Assembly: GCF_023715415.1 (NCBI RefSeq)
Contig: NZ_JAMBOB010000004.1
Span: 248,001-312,000, forward strand
Reading direction: 5' to 3'
DNA length: 64,000 nucleotides
Origin: Neobacillus niacini
GTDB lineage: Bacteria; Bacillota; Bacilli; Bacillales; Cytobacillaceae
Shown in pieces: positions 44,697 to 52,563 of this stretch (position 1 is the stretch's first letter; each line of letters opens with the position of its first letter). A program made the position numbers and the translations under genes. The notes under the pieces are model-generated. The model was not told the DNA's origin. It was given only the letters and a program-made list of their open reading frames with translations, and made no database searches.

Positions 44697-46403
44697 TTGA
44701 GTGATTTCTATGCGAAAAATAATCAGGAATACATAATTGACTCTTTTAAAGCTGTGCTTGGATCTAACCAGAATACCCTTAAGGATGAAGGGCTTGCCTT
44801 TATTCTGAACACACTCGAACATTACCAGAATCAATCTGTTTTTCATGCATTATGGAAATTGATTGAGGACCACGAAACTATCTACAACTATGTTCTAATG
44901 TTTATTCATCAACAACAGGACTACAGTAAGCTGTTAAAGGTTATTCTAGAAACTAAATTCAACCTCACACATGTGGAAGACATCTTAGCAGAGATTAATC
45001 ATCTCCTGGAAACTGCACCCTATTTACATAAGAATCGTTCCTTTCAGCTATTATCAATCCAAAAGACAGCAGATGCTGTTGGCAATTCCACTAATCCATA
45101 TAAAGCCGCTAGTGCGGTCCAAGCATTTAAAGTAACAAACCCTTACATTGATTTTTCAAAAATAAAAGAAAAGATGATGGTTTACGCGGAAATTGCTTTA
45201 GTAGATGGGTTTGAATTACGGAATATGACTCTCAAGGACATCGATACCTTTGCGCTCCTTTCAACTGGAAAGCTGACTGAGCTTGAACTTAAGGATACAA
45301 AAATCATCCGTAAGTACAAGATTTTGAAAGTCCTTCATGAATTGTTTACCAAACCTGTTGTTTCTGTAGGAGTGATTATTCAGCGTTTATCACTTGAAAA
45401 CCGCGAGGAACTTCGAGAGATAGTAAAAAATATTTTGCGTAGTAACCTTTCGGAAAAGTATTTCCAGCATATACTCGCTGCTTTTGATAACGAAGAAGGC
45501 AGTTATCATTATCCACAGCTTTTTGGGTATTTGAGTAAACATGCTGACGATGAGCGAATGTTATCATTTATTAAATGGACTGCGAAGAACCTGCAGCTTG
45601 ATCATCATTACCACCGAGCATTGAAGGCCTATTTGAAAACCCATCCAAGGTCAATTTGGAAGAATAAAAATGCAAAAAATGAACTCCAAATGATTTCATC
45701 CCCTAGCTTTAGAAGATTGGTGAAAGAGGTTCAAAATGAGACATCTAGTCCTGTGGTTAGATTTTTAAAAAGGTATGGCGGGCATGTATCGATTGTGTTC
45801 CTCAGCACCCTTGTGATTGGAAGTGGGATTTATCTTGGTTATGACATCTTGTTTGACAAAGATGAAAAGATGGCCTATTCAAAAACAAACAAACCTGCAA
45901 AGCCGGATCAAGTGGGAGTGAGTGAAAAAACCTCGTTAGAACCTTTTAAACGTTGGGATGCTGATAATCCATATATGTTCCTTGTAAATGGAGAACAACA
46001 GAAAATAACTTTTGGGCAGGCAAATCCAACTGGCGGAAAAGGCCTTGTATTAACGAGTGGGCAAAATATCGAAACCCCTATTGAATTGGTGATGGAATCA
46101 GAGGCATCACCTTTTGATGACAAGGGAGTTTTAAAAGAAGAGTTTTCCCTTTACCATACAGAGTATGATTTCGATAAAAATGGCACCCATGAGTTGGTGA
46201 TTATGGCGCTCAGCCAAACCTATGAATCGTTTGTATGGGTGTACAGTCTGGTTTCAAAAGATGGAAGTGTGGGCCTTCGTTCTGACCTAGCTATAAAAGG
46301 GATGTCTGATGCGAAATTAGTCGATAATACACTCACACTCCTTGGTGGAGAAGGGCAATCTGAAACGTATGCTTTTGTCAATCAACAATTTGAGAAGAAA
46401 TAA
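44697..46403 (+). CDS. Unrecognised single-span membrane protein with helical cytoplasmic half
   Basis: 568 aa from TTG at 44697, with GGGAG nine bases upstream. Residues 1-350 are hydrophilic and helical, in repeated short helices with no signal peptide (cytoplasmic if the topology is N-in). One membrane helix lies at about 362-384 (VSIVFLSTLVIGSGIYLGY). The remaining 180 residues would be outside; DFDKNGTHELVIMAL resembles an FG-GAP/EF-like calcium loop as seen in integrin-type repeats. No family recognised. Terminator follows at once; it is not obviously co-transcribed with the nuclease gene downstream. Confidence 0.7.
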   Translation: MSDFYAKNNQEYIIDSFKAVLGSNQNTLKDEGLAFILNTLEHYQNQSVFHALWKLIEDHETIYNYVLMFIHQQQDYSKLLKVILETKFNLTHVEDILAEINHLLETAPYLHKNRSFQLLSIQKTADAVGNSTNPYKAASAVQAFKVTNPYIDFSKIKEKMMVYAEIALVDGFELRNMTLKDIDTFALLSTGKLTELELKDTKIIRKYKILKVLHELFTKPVVSVGVIIQRLSLENREELREIVKNILRSNLSEKYFQHILAAFDNEEGSYHYPQLFGYLSKHADDERMLSFIKWTAKNLQLDHHYHRALKAYLKTHPRSIWKNKNAKNELQMISSPSFRRLVKEVQNETSSPVVRFLKRYGGHVSIVFLSTLVIGSGIYLGYDILFDKDEKMAYSKTNKPAKPDQVGVSEKTSLEPFKRWDADNPYMFLVNGEQQKITFGQANPTGGKGLVLTSGQNIETPIELVMESEASPFDDKGVLKEEFSLYHTEYDFDKNGTHELVIMALSQTYESFVWVYSLVSKDGSVGLRSDLAIKGMSDAKLVDNTLTLLGGEGQSETYAFVNQQFEKK

Positions 46404-46415
46404 GGTGCGACAAAT

Positions 46416-46448
46416 AGAGCATTCCTCGAACGGGAATGCTCTTTATTG
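46416..46448 (+). terminator. Terminator of the 568-residue protein gene
   Basis: AGAGCATTCC (46416-46425) and GGAATGCTCT (46433-46442) form a perfect 10-bp stem followed by TTATTGG. Confidence 0.8.
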
Positions 46449-46503
46449 GATTTTCTAGTAACATTTTAGGATGATTATTAGTTTTAAAAAGGGGATTGCC
46501 ACC

Positions 46504-47436
46504 ATGTTTGAAATAAAACCGTATCCTGAATTCTCTTGGTCTCTGTCACGCCATAAAGCACTGATGGAATGCCCAAGAAAGTATGCTTTTGAATATTATA
46601 TCAGCCATAATGGCTGGCTGCGGGATTCCAATATTCTTGCGAAAGATGCCTATCGTTTTAAGAAAATGACAAATTTAGAGATTCTTTTTGGAAGTGCTGT
46701 CCATGACCTTATTCTTTCAGTTATTGGAAACTATATAAATACAGGGTTCATCCCACCGGAAGCAGAATTAATTCAGCGATTGCGTGGAAAGTTGAATTCA
46801 GCCTTTAAGGACTCAAAGGTCCGTGCTGATTTATGGAGAGAGCGACCGAACCATTTTCAAATGCTTCATGAAATTTACTATCATGGCGAGCTGCCGCAGG
46901 ATAAAGTCGATGAAATCCAGAAACGCTTAAGTGTTTCAATGGGTAACTTTTTGAAGAGCAAAACCTTTACGGATGTAAGAGAAAAGAAAGAAATGCAGTT
47001 TGTTGAGGCTGAACGTTTTCGGTTTATGTTTATTGATGGAGTCAAGATTTTTATCGTTATGGATTTTTTGTACCGGGATATGATTGAGGGTAAATGGATT
47101 ATTGTTGATTGGAAAACCGGAAAAGAAGCCTTCGAGGACAGACACCAGCTAGCATTGTATGCTCTTTATTTGAAAAGGGTATTGAAGGTGCAATCGATTG
47201 AAGAAATTATCATCCGAAATGAATATCTGTTAACGGGTACAAACAAAACCTATCAATTAACAGAAACTGACCTTGAAAAAGTCCATGAACTCTTTGGAAT
47301 GAGCGTTGTACAGATGCAGCACTACTTAAAAGACATTACTGCAAACCAGCCACTGAACTTTACCCTATTCCCCAAAACCAACACCATCAAAAAATGCAAC
47401 CGCTGCAACTACAAAGAACTTTGTGAAATGTATTAA
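46504..47436 (+). CDS. PD-(D/E)XK nuclease with RecB/AddB/Cas4-like Cys cluster
   Basis: 310 aa from the ATG at 46504 (GGGG nine bases upstream; the in-frame ATG at 46471 lacks a site). It starts SWSLSRHKALMECPRKYAFEYY, with the first Cys of a 4Fe-4S cluster; the other three are in the C-terminal CNRCNYKELC. The nuclease core is MDFLYRD..., IIVDWKTGK (D-x-K) and the Q-x-x-x-Y motif in HQLALYALYL, with a helical insert between residues 60 and 160. Architecture equals the nuclease domain of AddB/RecB or Cas4 without a helicase. No cas or helicase gene adjoins. Role probably DNA repair or end processing. Confidence 0.87.
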   Translation: MFEIKPYPEFSWSLSRHKALMECPRKYAFEYYISHNGWLRDSNILAKDAYRFKKMTNLEILFGSAVHDLILSVIGNYINTGFIPPEAELIQRLRGKLNSAFKDSKVRADLWRERPNHFQMLHEIYYHGELPQDKVDEIQKRLSVSMGNFLKSKTFTDVREKKEMQFVEAERFRFMFIDGVKIFIVMDFLYRDMIEGKWIIVDWKTGKEAFEDRHQLALYALYLKRVLKVQSIEEIIIRNEYLLTGTNKTYQLTETDLEKVHELFGMSVVQMQHYLKDITANQPLNFTLFPKTNTIKKCNRCNYKELCEMY

Positions 47437-47446
47437 CAATAATAAG

Positions 47447-47478
47447 ACCTCAAACTTTATCATAGTTTGAGGTTTTTT
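47447..47478 (+). terminator. Terminator of the PD-(D/E)XK gene
   Basis: ACCTCAAACT (47447-47456) pairs with AGTTTGAGGT (47464-47473), followed by TTTTTT. The first palindromic repeat begins ten bases further on. Confidence 0.92.
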
Positions 47479-47488
47479 GGGGCCCTTT

Positions 47489-47561
47489 GTCCGCCTGGGG
47501 TGGACAGTGTCCACGAGCGGTGCCTGTCACCAAATGGTTTCACCATTTGGTGACAGGCACC
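47489..47561 (+). repeat. REP-like palindromic element, copy 1 (with double core)
   Basis: GTCCGCCTGGGG, then the small palindrome TGGACA-g-TGTCCA, CGAGC, and the 13-bp core GGTGCCTGTCACC (47519-47531). The core is followed by a second core in reverse (47549-47561), so that 47519-47538 and 47542-47561 form a perfect 20-bp inverted repeat with a 3-base loop. The element ends exactly before the stop codon of the 45-codon gene on the minus strand. Confidence 0.92.
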
Positions 47562-47699
47562 CTATTTCTCTTTCTTTTCTTCAACTTCATCTGTTTGGAG
47601 GATCTGCTTTATTTCTCCCTCGTCACCTTTGGCGTTGATGATTTCGAAGATTTGGTTTAGTCCTTTGCTTGTTTGGTCTCTTTCCTTTTCGTTTTCCAT
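47562..47699 (-). CDS. Small highly charged protein, 45 residues
   Basis: ATG at 47699 with GGGAGGA four bases upstream, stop TAG at 47562-47564. The product begins MENEKERDQTSKGLNQIFEI and is rich in Glu and Lys with one amphipathic helix; no membrane segment or Cys. No family recognised. The strong ribosome site and uninterrupted amphipathic pattern support a real gene. It has no T-rich terminator; the palindromic repeat hairpin begins at its last base and may stop or stabilise its mRNA. Confidence 0.6.
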   Translation of the reverse strand: MENEKERDQTSKGLNQIFEIINAKGDEGEIKQILQTDEVEEKKEK

Positions 47700-47872
47700 T
47701 GTTTCCTCCCGTTGTAGGTTTATTTTTAATATGCCCAGTTATTTCAATGTATGAAGTATTTCTACTGCTTTTTCTAGGGACTTGTATTATTTACTTAAAT
47801 TACTTAATTAACTTACAAACATTATTAATTGCTCAACATTTCACAAAGTGTTCATACAATTCTAAATAATGA

Positions 47873-47886
47873 GTGATTCAAATCAC
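47873..47886 (+). promoter_or_regulatory. FNR/CRP-family-like operator upstream of nirK
   Basis: The dyad GTGATTCAAATCAC contains GTGA-n6-TCAC, matching the inner eight fixed bases of the TGTGA-n6-TCACA site of Bacillus Fnr and Crp-family regulators. A TTGACA lies 11 bases downstream (47897-47902). Activation under low oxygen would fit the enzyme, but no -10 of good quality is visible. Confidence 0.5.
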
Positions 47887-47951
47887 TAGGATATTTTTGA
47901 CAGAATTTACAATGAAAGTGTAAACAATTTAATTTAAAGGGGTAGAATCAA

Positions 47952-49004
47952 ATGAAAAAATTCTTGAAGTTCGCTAGTGTTATAGTCACTTCTGTAATGG
48001 TTTTAAGTGCTTGTAATTCTGCCAATCCCGCCTTGAATCCACAGTCTTCAAAAGTAGCAAAAGCTAATACTGCCTCACAAGTTATTGCACCTCACAAAGA
48101 TCTCAATCAAAAGCCAACTCCCGTCAACATAGAACGTGTTGGAGAACACGAAGTCAATATTGACATGACCGCACAAATTACCGATATCGAAATTACAAAG
48201 GGCAATATGTACAAAGCATGGACATTTAATGGTGAAGCACCTGGACCCATCATTGTAGTCAATGAAGGCGACACCATTAATTTTACTTTAAAAAACTTAG
48301 ATCCATCCATCCCGCATAGCATGGACTTTCATGCCGTTCACGCCTCCCCATCAAAGGATTTTATCGATATTATGCCTAATGAAACAGGAAGCTTTACCTA
48401 TCCAGCAAACAATCCTGGAGTTTTCATGTACCACTGTGGTACAAAACCAGTTTTAGCCCATATCGCCAATGGAATGCACGGAACGATTATTGTTAAGCCT
48501 AAAGACGGTTACCCAACCGATTCTGAAATTGACCGGGAATTTGTTATCGTTCAAAATGAATGGTATAAATACAACGACCTAAATGATTTTACAAATGGAG
48601 TTCCTAGTCAAGTCGTCTTCTCAGCTAAAGCATTAAAAGAAGGCGATTTGAATACAAACGGTACCGTTGGCGCCTTAGTTGACACTCCTCTCCTTGCGAA
48701 GGTTGGCGACAAAGTTAGGATTTACATTAACAATGTGGGGCCAAATGAAGTCAGCAGCTTTCATGTGGTCGGAACCGTATTTGACAATGTTTATATCGAT
48801 GGTAATCCATTTAACCTCATGAAAGGTTTGCAAACCGTAATGCTGCCTGCAAGCGGCGGGGCTGTTGTTGAATTCACCGTCACAAAAGAAGGCAGTTATC
48901 CGATTGTCACACATCAGTTTAACCATGCAACCAAGGGTGCGGTTGCAATCTTGAAAGTTACAAAAGACGGATTGGATGACGGAAGCCAAGCCATGTCACA
49001 TTAA
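47952..49004 (+). CDS. nirK: Copper-containing nitrite reductase, lipoprotein (NirK/AniA type)
   Basis: 350 aa; AAAGGGG upstream. Lipobox LSAC gives an anchored Cys at residue 21. Two cupredoxin domains. Ligands: type 1 copper from His of PHSMDFHAVH, Cys of YHCGTKPV, His of LAHIANGMHG and its Met; type 2 copper from His of DFHAVH, His of YHCG, and His of VTHQFN. The active-site Asp of SMDFH and the catalytic His of SSFHVVG are present. The enzyme reduces nitrite to nitric oxide outside the membrane. No nitrate or nitric-oxide reductase genes are in the window. Close to AniA in the HIANGM and NNVGPNEVSSFH blocks. Confidence 0.93.
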   Translation: MKKFLKFASVIVTSVMVLSACNSANPALNPQSSKVAKANTASQVIAPHKDLNQKPTPVNIERVGEHEVNIDMTAQITDIEITKGNMYKAWTFNGEAPGPIIVVNEGDTINFTLKNLDPSIPHSMDFHAVHASPSKDFIDIMPNETGSFTYPANNPGVFMYHCGTKPVLAHIANGMHGTIIVKPKDGYPTDSEIDREFVIVQNEWYKYNDLNDFTNGVPSQVVFSAKALKEGDLNTNGTVGALVDTPLLAKVGDKVRIYINNVGPNEVSSFHVVGTVFDNVYIDGNPFNLMKGLQTVMLPASGGAVVEFTVTKEGSYPIVTHQFNHATKGAVAILKVTKDGLDDGSQAMSH

Positions 49005-49016
49005 TAGCCCTTTGAC

Positions 49017-49050
49017 AAAAAGCATCGGAAATTTCTCCGATGCTTTTTCA
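49017..49050 (+). terminator. Terminator of nirK
   Basis: A perfect 13-bp stem (49017-49029 with 49036-49048; AAAAAGCATCGGA and its complement) ending in TTTTT, 13 bases after the stop codon. Confidence 0.93.
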
Positions 49051-49073
49051 TATGAAACTTCAAAATTTAGAAG

Positions 49074-49257
49074 TTATCAACAATAGTTATAAAAATTGCG
49101 AGTTTACTAGGCACTTATCTAAAGGATAGGTGTTGTTTTGAAGTTTTTTATGATTATCCACAGAAAATAAATAATTATCCACATTATCAACATACTTATT
49201 CACATTTGTTGATTATTTACTCACATTCCTTTTTATTCTATCCACAACTTATCCCCA
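49074..49257 (+). other. DnaA-box cluster
   Basis: Two perfect DnaA boxes TTATCCACA (49154-49162 and 49175-49183) lie in AT-rich intergenic DNA with five one-mismatch boxes, all in the same orientation: TTATCAACA at 49074-49082 and 49184-49192, TTATTCACA at 49196-49204, CTATCCACA at 49238-49246 and TTATCCCCA at 49249-49257. B. subtilis has several such clusters away from oriC that bind DnaA and limit initiation. No dnaA or dnaN gene is near, so this is not the normal Bacillus origin. Confidence 0.7.
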
Positions 49258-49261
49258 AAAT

Positions 49262-49284
49262 AAAAAGCCTGGAACCCCAGGCTT
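49262..49284 (-). terminator. Terminator of the 93-codon gene
   Basis: AAGCCTGG (49265-49272) and CCAGGCTT (49277-49284), loop of four, followed on the minus strand by TTTTATTTTGG. Confidence 0.85.
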
Positions 49285-49288
49285 AGTT

Positions 49289-49570
49289 TTATATTCTTGC
49301 TCCTAATTCAATTGCTTTGCTATTATGATACAATGACTTCACCTTAAGCTCACACTTTAGTTCCTCACATAAGCAATCATTCTGCATCATTTCCATATGC
49401 CGGTACTGAAATACATGATAATAATATTTACCCCATAATAATACATTTTTCACCAACACAAAGAAAACCTCCTCGTTTGTTTTACATAAACCGCAGAGGA
49501 TCGTGTTCGGTAACTGGCTGGCATCGTCCTTAAACATTAGCCCCTTTAGTTTTGCGTCACCATTTTTCAA
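49289..49570 (-). CDS. Hypothetical Cys-containing protein
   Basis: 93 aa from a TTG at 49570, no clear ribosome site; an in-frame ATG 12 codons later has AAAGGGG but only three bases away. Five Cys occur in ILCGLC and in DCLCEELKC, which may bind metal. The centre is aromatic and hydrophobic (VFFVLVKNVLLWGKYYYHVF). No family recognised. A terminator directly follows, which supports expression. Start and function uncertain. Confidence 0.5.
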   Translation of the reverse strand: MKNGDAKLKGLMFKDDASQLPNTILCGLCKTNEEVFFVLVKNVLLWGKYYYHVFQYRHMEMMQNDCLCEELKCELKVKSLYHNSKAIELGARI

Positions 49571-49735
49571 TGGTTTTGCCGTTTCGTACGATTTATGTGT
49601 TTAATAAAACTATATGATACAACCCCATTATAAAAAAGAGTCTTAGGTCCTGCTTTGTTTCCGTCTCCAATTTTCCCAATAGGCTGCAATACCTATCTTT
49701 ATCAAAAAAAACAGCCTTAGTACCTTGGTCATAAC

Positions 49736-49769
49736 AAAAAGCGTCAAGTCCGTTATTGGAACTTGACGC
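49736..49769 (-). terminator. Terminator of the xpaC-telA operon
   Basis: GCGTCAAGT (49741-49749) and ACTTGACGC (49761-49769) form a perfect 9-bp stem followed by TTTTTGTTATG on the minus strand, five bases from the telA stop. Confidence 0.9.
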
Positions 49770-49774
49770 TTTTG

Positions 49775-50959
49775 TTATTTACCTTTGATTTCTAAAAGCT
49801 TTAATCGTAAATCATTTTCCATATTGGCCAGTTCTTGTTCAGCCAGGCGGCGTTTGTGACGCCCTTCTTCTTGGATGCGCATTGTTTCTTCAAGCGTGGT
49901 GATTAAATTTTCCTGTGTCTTTTTAAGGGTCTCGATATCAACGAGTCCACGTTCATTTTCTTTCGCTGTCTCAATCGTATTGGTTTTTAGCATTTCTGCA
50001 TTTTTCAATAATAGTTCATTAGTGGTCTGGGAAACCTTTTTCTGAGCTTCTACTGCATGGCGCTGACGAATAAGAGTTAGCGCAATCGCAACTTGGTTTT
50101 TCCAAAGTGGAATAGCCGTCATGATGGACGATTGTATTTTTTCCACTAGCGCTTGGTTCGTGTTTTGAATCAGGCGGATTTGCGGAGCACTCTGGATAGT
50201 AATCTCACGGCTCAATTTCAAATCGTATAAACGTTTGTCCAAACGGTCTGCAAACTGAACCATATCGTTTACTTCTTGGAACTTCATTTGATCACTTGTT
50301 ACTTCCGCTTCCCTTTTCATAGCTGGGATTGTTTTTTGATGGAGCTCTTCAAGTTTAATTTCTCCCGCAGCAATATACACATTTAAAGCATGAAAATATT
50401 CTTTATTTGTTTCATAAAGTTGTTCGAGCAATTTAATATCAGATAAAAGCACGTTCTTGCTTCGGTCAAGTTTCACACTAATTCGATCAATTTGTGCACC
50501 TGTCTTTTGATACTTGGATAGTACCTCTTGAAGAGAATTTGAGATTTTTCCAAACATACGCCCGAAAAAGGATGGCTTCCCATCCTTTAATTCATCCGGA
50601 TTAACCTCATCAAGGCGCTTCATTAAATCACTGATGATTTCGCCAACCTCGCCGATATCCTTTTTCTGTACATGCTCAAGCATTGTATGGGAAAAGCTTA
50701 AAAGCTTCCCTTGTGCTTGGGTACCGTACGTAATCATCGCCTGGTGGTTTTTCGGGTCGATTTGTTCTGCAAGTTGGTAGGCCTTTGCCCGATTTTCTTC
50801 CGGAATGACATCAATCAGCTTAGTAGGCTTTGCTTCTTGAAGCTGTGGTGATGGCTGGGCTTGTGGTGCTAGTTCTTGATTTTCACCAAACGGGTTGGCT
50901 AGGATATCGTCTAATAAATTTCCGTTTTTATTTAATTGAGGTGAATTATTTTCGCTCAT
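49775..50959 (-). CDS. TelA-family protein (toxic anion resistance)
   Basis: 394 aa, soluble, almost entirely helical with long coiled-coil stretches (residues 165-380). Family hallmarks are [49 protein letters not shown] and [18 protein letters not shown]. TelA was named for tellurite resistance; YceH of B. subtilis is the homologue and its molecular role is not settled. The ATG overlaps the xpaC stop by four bases (ATGA at 50956-50959), the arrangement seen for yceG/yceH pairs. Confidence 0.9.
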   Translation of the reverse strand: MSENNSPQLNKNGNLLDDILANPFGENQELAPQAQPSPQLQEAKPTKLIDVIPEENRAKAYQLAEQIDPKNHQAMITYGTQAQGKLLSFSHTMLEHVQKKDIGEVGEIISDLMKRLDEVNPDELKDGKPSFFGRMFGKISNSLQEVLSKYQKTGAQIDRISVKLDRSKNVLLSDIKLLEQLYETNKEYFHALNVYIAAGEIKLEELHQKTIPAMKREAEVTSDQMKFQEVNDMVQFADRLDKRLYDLKLSREITIQSAPQIRLIQNTNQALVEKIQSSIMTAIPLWKNQVAIALTLIRQRHAVEAQKKVSQTTNELLLKNAEMLKTNTIETAKENERGLVDIETLKKTQENLITTLEETMRIQEEGRHKRRLAEQELANMENDLRLKLLEIKGK

Positions 50960-51612
50960 TTTAACCTCCTGCTTTCATCTATGGTTTTAGGATCATTAAG
51001 TTTTTTAATGGAATGCTTGGCAACATCAATTTCAAAATTCAAGGAATCTAAATCATCTTCAACCACATGATAAAGATCCTCTTCTAAAGCCTTTGTTAGG
51101 TCGGTTAGGGTTTGGCGTGTTTCGTATAAAGAAACATCAATTTCATGACTTTTCTTAGGCTGCTGCGCTAAAAAACGATATTTTTCTGTAAGCTCGACAA
51201 CGGAATCTAAATGGGAAAAGTAAAATTTCTCAGCTTTATAAAAGCGTCTAGGTTCTGCTTGCGTCATGCTTTGTATCTTCCTCGTAATGCGAAGAACTTC
51301 CAGTCTCTGCTTTAATGTAGAAAGATCGCGAATGGAAAATAGTGACTTATTTAGACGACTAATCTTTTGTTTGGCTTCATCTAGGTTTTTCTTTATATAA
51401 CGATATTCTTTTCTGGTAAGCTGTTGTTTTTTTAAAAAGCGGGAGGTCATGACCCCGGATGTAATCTTGTAAACGATGACTCCGCCTGCTAATGAAATGG
51501 CGGTCGACATCAAAAATGTTAAATCGAATGCAAAATAGCTTAAAAACCATACCGTGACCGCAGATGGAGCAGTCACAACACTCTGGACTAAAAACGTTAA
51601 AAATCGGTTCAT
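50956..51612 (-). CDS. xpaC: XpaC-like membrane protein (5-bromo-4-chloroindolyl phosphate hydrolysis family)
   Basis: 218 aa. Two N-terminal membrane helices (about 5-27 and 32-52), then a charged helical cytoplasmic region with [20 protein letters not shown] and [20 protein letters not shown], the XpaC pattern. The family name comes from an indicator-substrate phenotype; no enzymatic reaction is established. Translationally coupled to telA, which suggests a membrane-bound XpaC/TelA complex. Confidence 0.88.
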   Translation of the reverse strand: MNRFLTFLVQSVVTAPSAVTVWFLSYFAFDLTFLMSTAISLAGGVIVYKITSGVMTSRFLKKQQLTRKEYRYIKKNLDEAKQKISRLNKSLFSIRDLSTLKQRLEVLRITRKIQSMTQAEPRRFYKAEKFYFSHLDSVVELTEKYRFLAQQPKKSHEIDVSLYETRQTLTDLTKALEEDLYHVVEDDLDSLNFEIDVAKHSIKKLNDPKTIDESRRLK

Positions 51613-51823
51613 CCTAATCGACTCCTGACTAAAAAATCCTTTATATTCATACGAATGAAAAGTAAAAATGTTTCAACCAAAACAAAATACATCAAAAGGC
51701 AAAACTTCCTTCATTACTTCAACAATACACCATAAAAATCCTGCTTTCCATAGACCACAAACGTAAACAAGACTAAGACCTAAGACGTATTTTTGGGGTG
51801 ATGGGGCTAGCGGTGACATTGAC

Positions 51824-51872
51824 GGTGACAGGCACCGCTCGTGGACACTGTCCACCTAGGGTGGACAGTGGG
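51824..51872 (-). repeat. REP-like palindromic element, copy 2
   Basis: On the minus strand: CCCACTGTCCACCCTAGG, TGGACA-g-TGTCCA, CGAGC, then core GGTGCCTGTCACC (51824-51836 on plus). The left part differs from the other copies: CTGTCCACC-cta-GGTGGACAG is a perfect palindrome. The 379-bp gap 51613-51991 contains no gene; this element is its only recognisable content apart from the leader of the His/Gly-rich gene. Confidence 0.9.
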
Positions 51873-51991
51873 CCTCCTCTTTCCAGCTGTTTCATGTTAT
51901 GTAGGCTATAGTCCAAGAGGAATACCCAGATATACATAGGATATGAAGGTAACACGTGAAAATATTTCAACTTAATAGATAGAGGAGTGCG

Positions 51992-52360
51992 ATGAAACGA
52001 ATGTATCAATCATTTGGAATGCCCTTTGATTATCGATACGGACAACAAGGTGGACATCATGGTGGCGGACATCACGGCGGTGGCCATCATGGCGGTGGAC
52101 ATCATGGCGGCTTTAATTTAGGTAATGTAGGTGCAGGACTGCTTGGCCTTGGATTAGGTTATTTAGGTTCAAGTCTTGGTGGTGGATATGGTCCTGGTTA
52201 TGGATACCCTGGTTATGGTCCAGGATACGGTGCTGGATACGGATATCCTGGAGGTTCCCCTGGTTATGGTTCAGGATATGGACCTGGTTATGGCATGTAT
52301 GGACCGGGATATGGTCCTGGAATGGGTGGCTATGGCGGCGGTTTCGGCCAAGGATACTGA
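51992..52360 (+). CDS. His-, Gly- and Tyr-rich small protein
   Basis: 122 aa; GAGGAG four bases before the ATG. After 18 ordinary residues come four GGGHH-type units (15-bp DNA repeats, 52047-52110), a short hydrophobic GLLGLGLGYLGSSLGGG stretch, and then some 60 residues of GYGPGYG-type repeats. Composition recalls spore-coat or surface Gly/Tyr proteins and metal-binding His clusters; no family is assigned. Own terminator. The next gene encodes a ZIP metal transporter, so metal binding or supply is a possible shared theme. Confidence 0.75.
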   Translation: MKRMYQSFGMPFDYRYGQQGGHHGGGHHGGGHHGGGHHGGFNLGNVGAGLLGLGLGYLGSSLGGGYGPGYGYPGYGPGYGAGYGYPGGSPGYGSGYGPGYGMYGPGYGPGMGGYGGGFGQGY

Positions 52361-52375
52361 TTTTTTTTTAAAGTT

Positions 52376-52424
52376 AAAGCGTGTGGTCCTTTTGTAATAT
52401 CCATGGACCTCACGCTTTTTTTAT
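52376..52424 (+). terminator. Terminator of the His/Gly-rich gene
   Basis: AAAGCGTG-t-GGTCC pairs with GGACC-t-CACGCTTT (52376-52418) around a 15-base loop, followed by TTTTTTT. Confidence 0.88.
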
Positions 52425-52467
52425 ATTTTTTAAATATTTTTACTGTTTTTTTGTTTCAGCAGGTGTA

Positions 52468-52491
52468 AAATGTTTCTCAAAGGAAACATTT
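52468..52491 (+). promoter_or_regulatory. Operator-like dyad upstream of the ZIP transporter
   Basis: AAATGTTTC (52468-52476) and GAAACATTT (52483-52491) form a perfect 9-bp inverted repeat with a 6-base spacer. A TATAAT lies at 52507-52512, so the right arm covers the expected -35 region. The AAGGAAAC half resembles the MntR box of B. subtilis, but the match is partial. Confidence 0.55.
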
Positions 52492-52563
52492 CTGTATTTG
52501 CGCATATATAATATTATTCAAAACCTTCAAATAAAGGAACATAAAATAAAAGGAGAAGAGACT

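Noticed and set aside
49074..49257. Chromosomal origin oriC
   Set aside because: DnaA boxes are present but dnaA, dnaN, rpmH and a clear AT-rich unwinding region with DnaA-trio are not; described as a DnaA-box cluster instead.
52176..52397. Second plus-strand frame within the Gly/Tyr-rich gene
   Set aside because: Caused by the repetitive DNA read in another frame (Met/Val/Asp-rich), with no start signal and running through the terminator.
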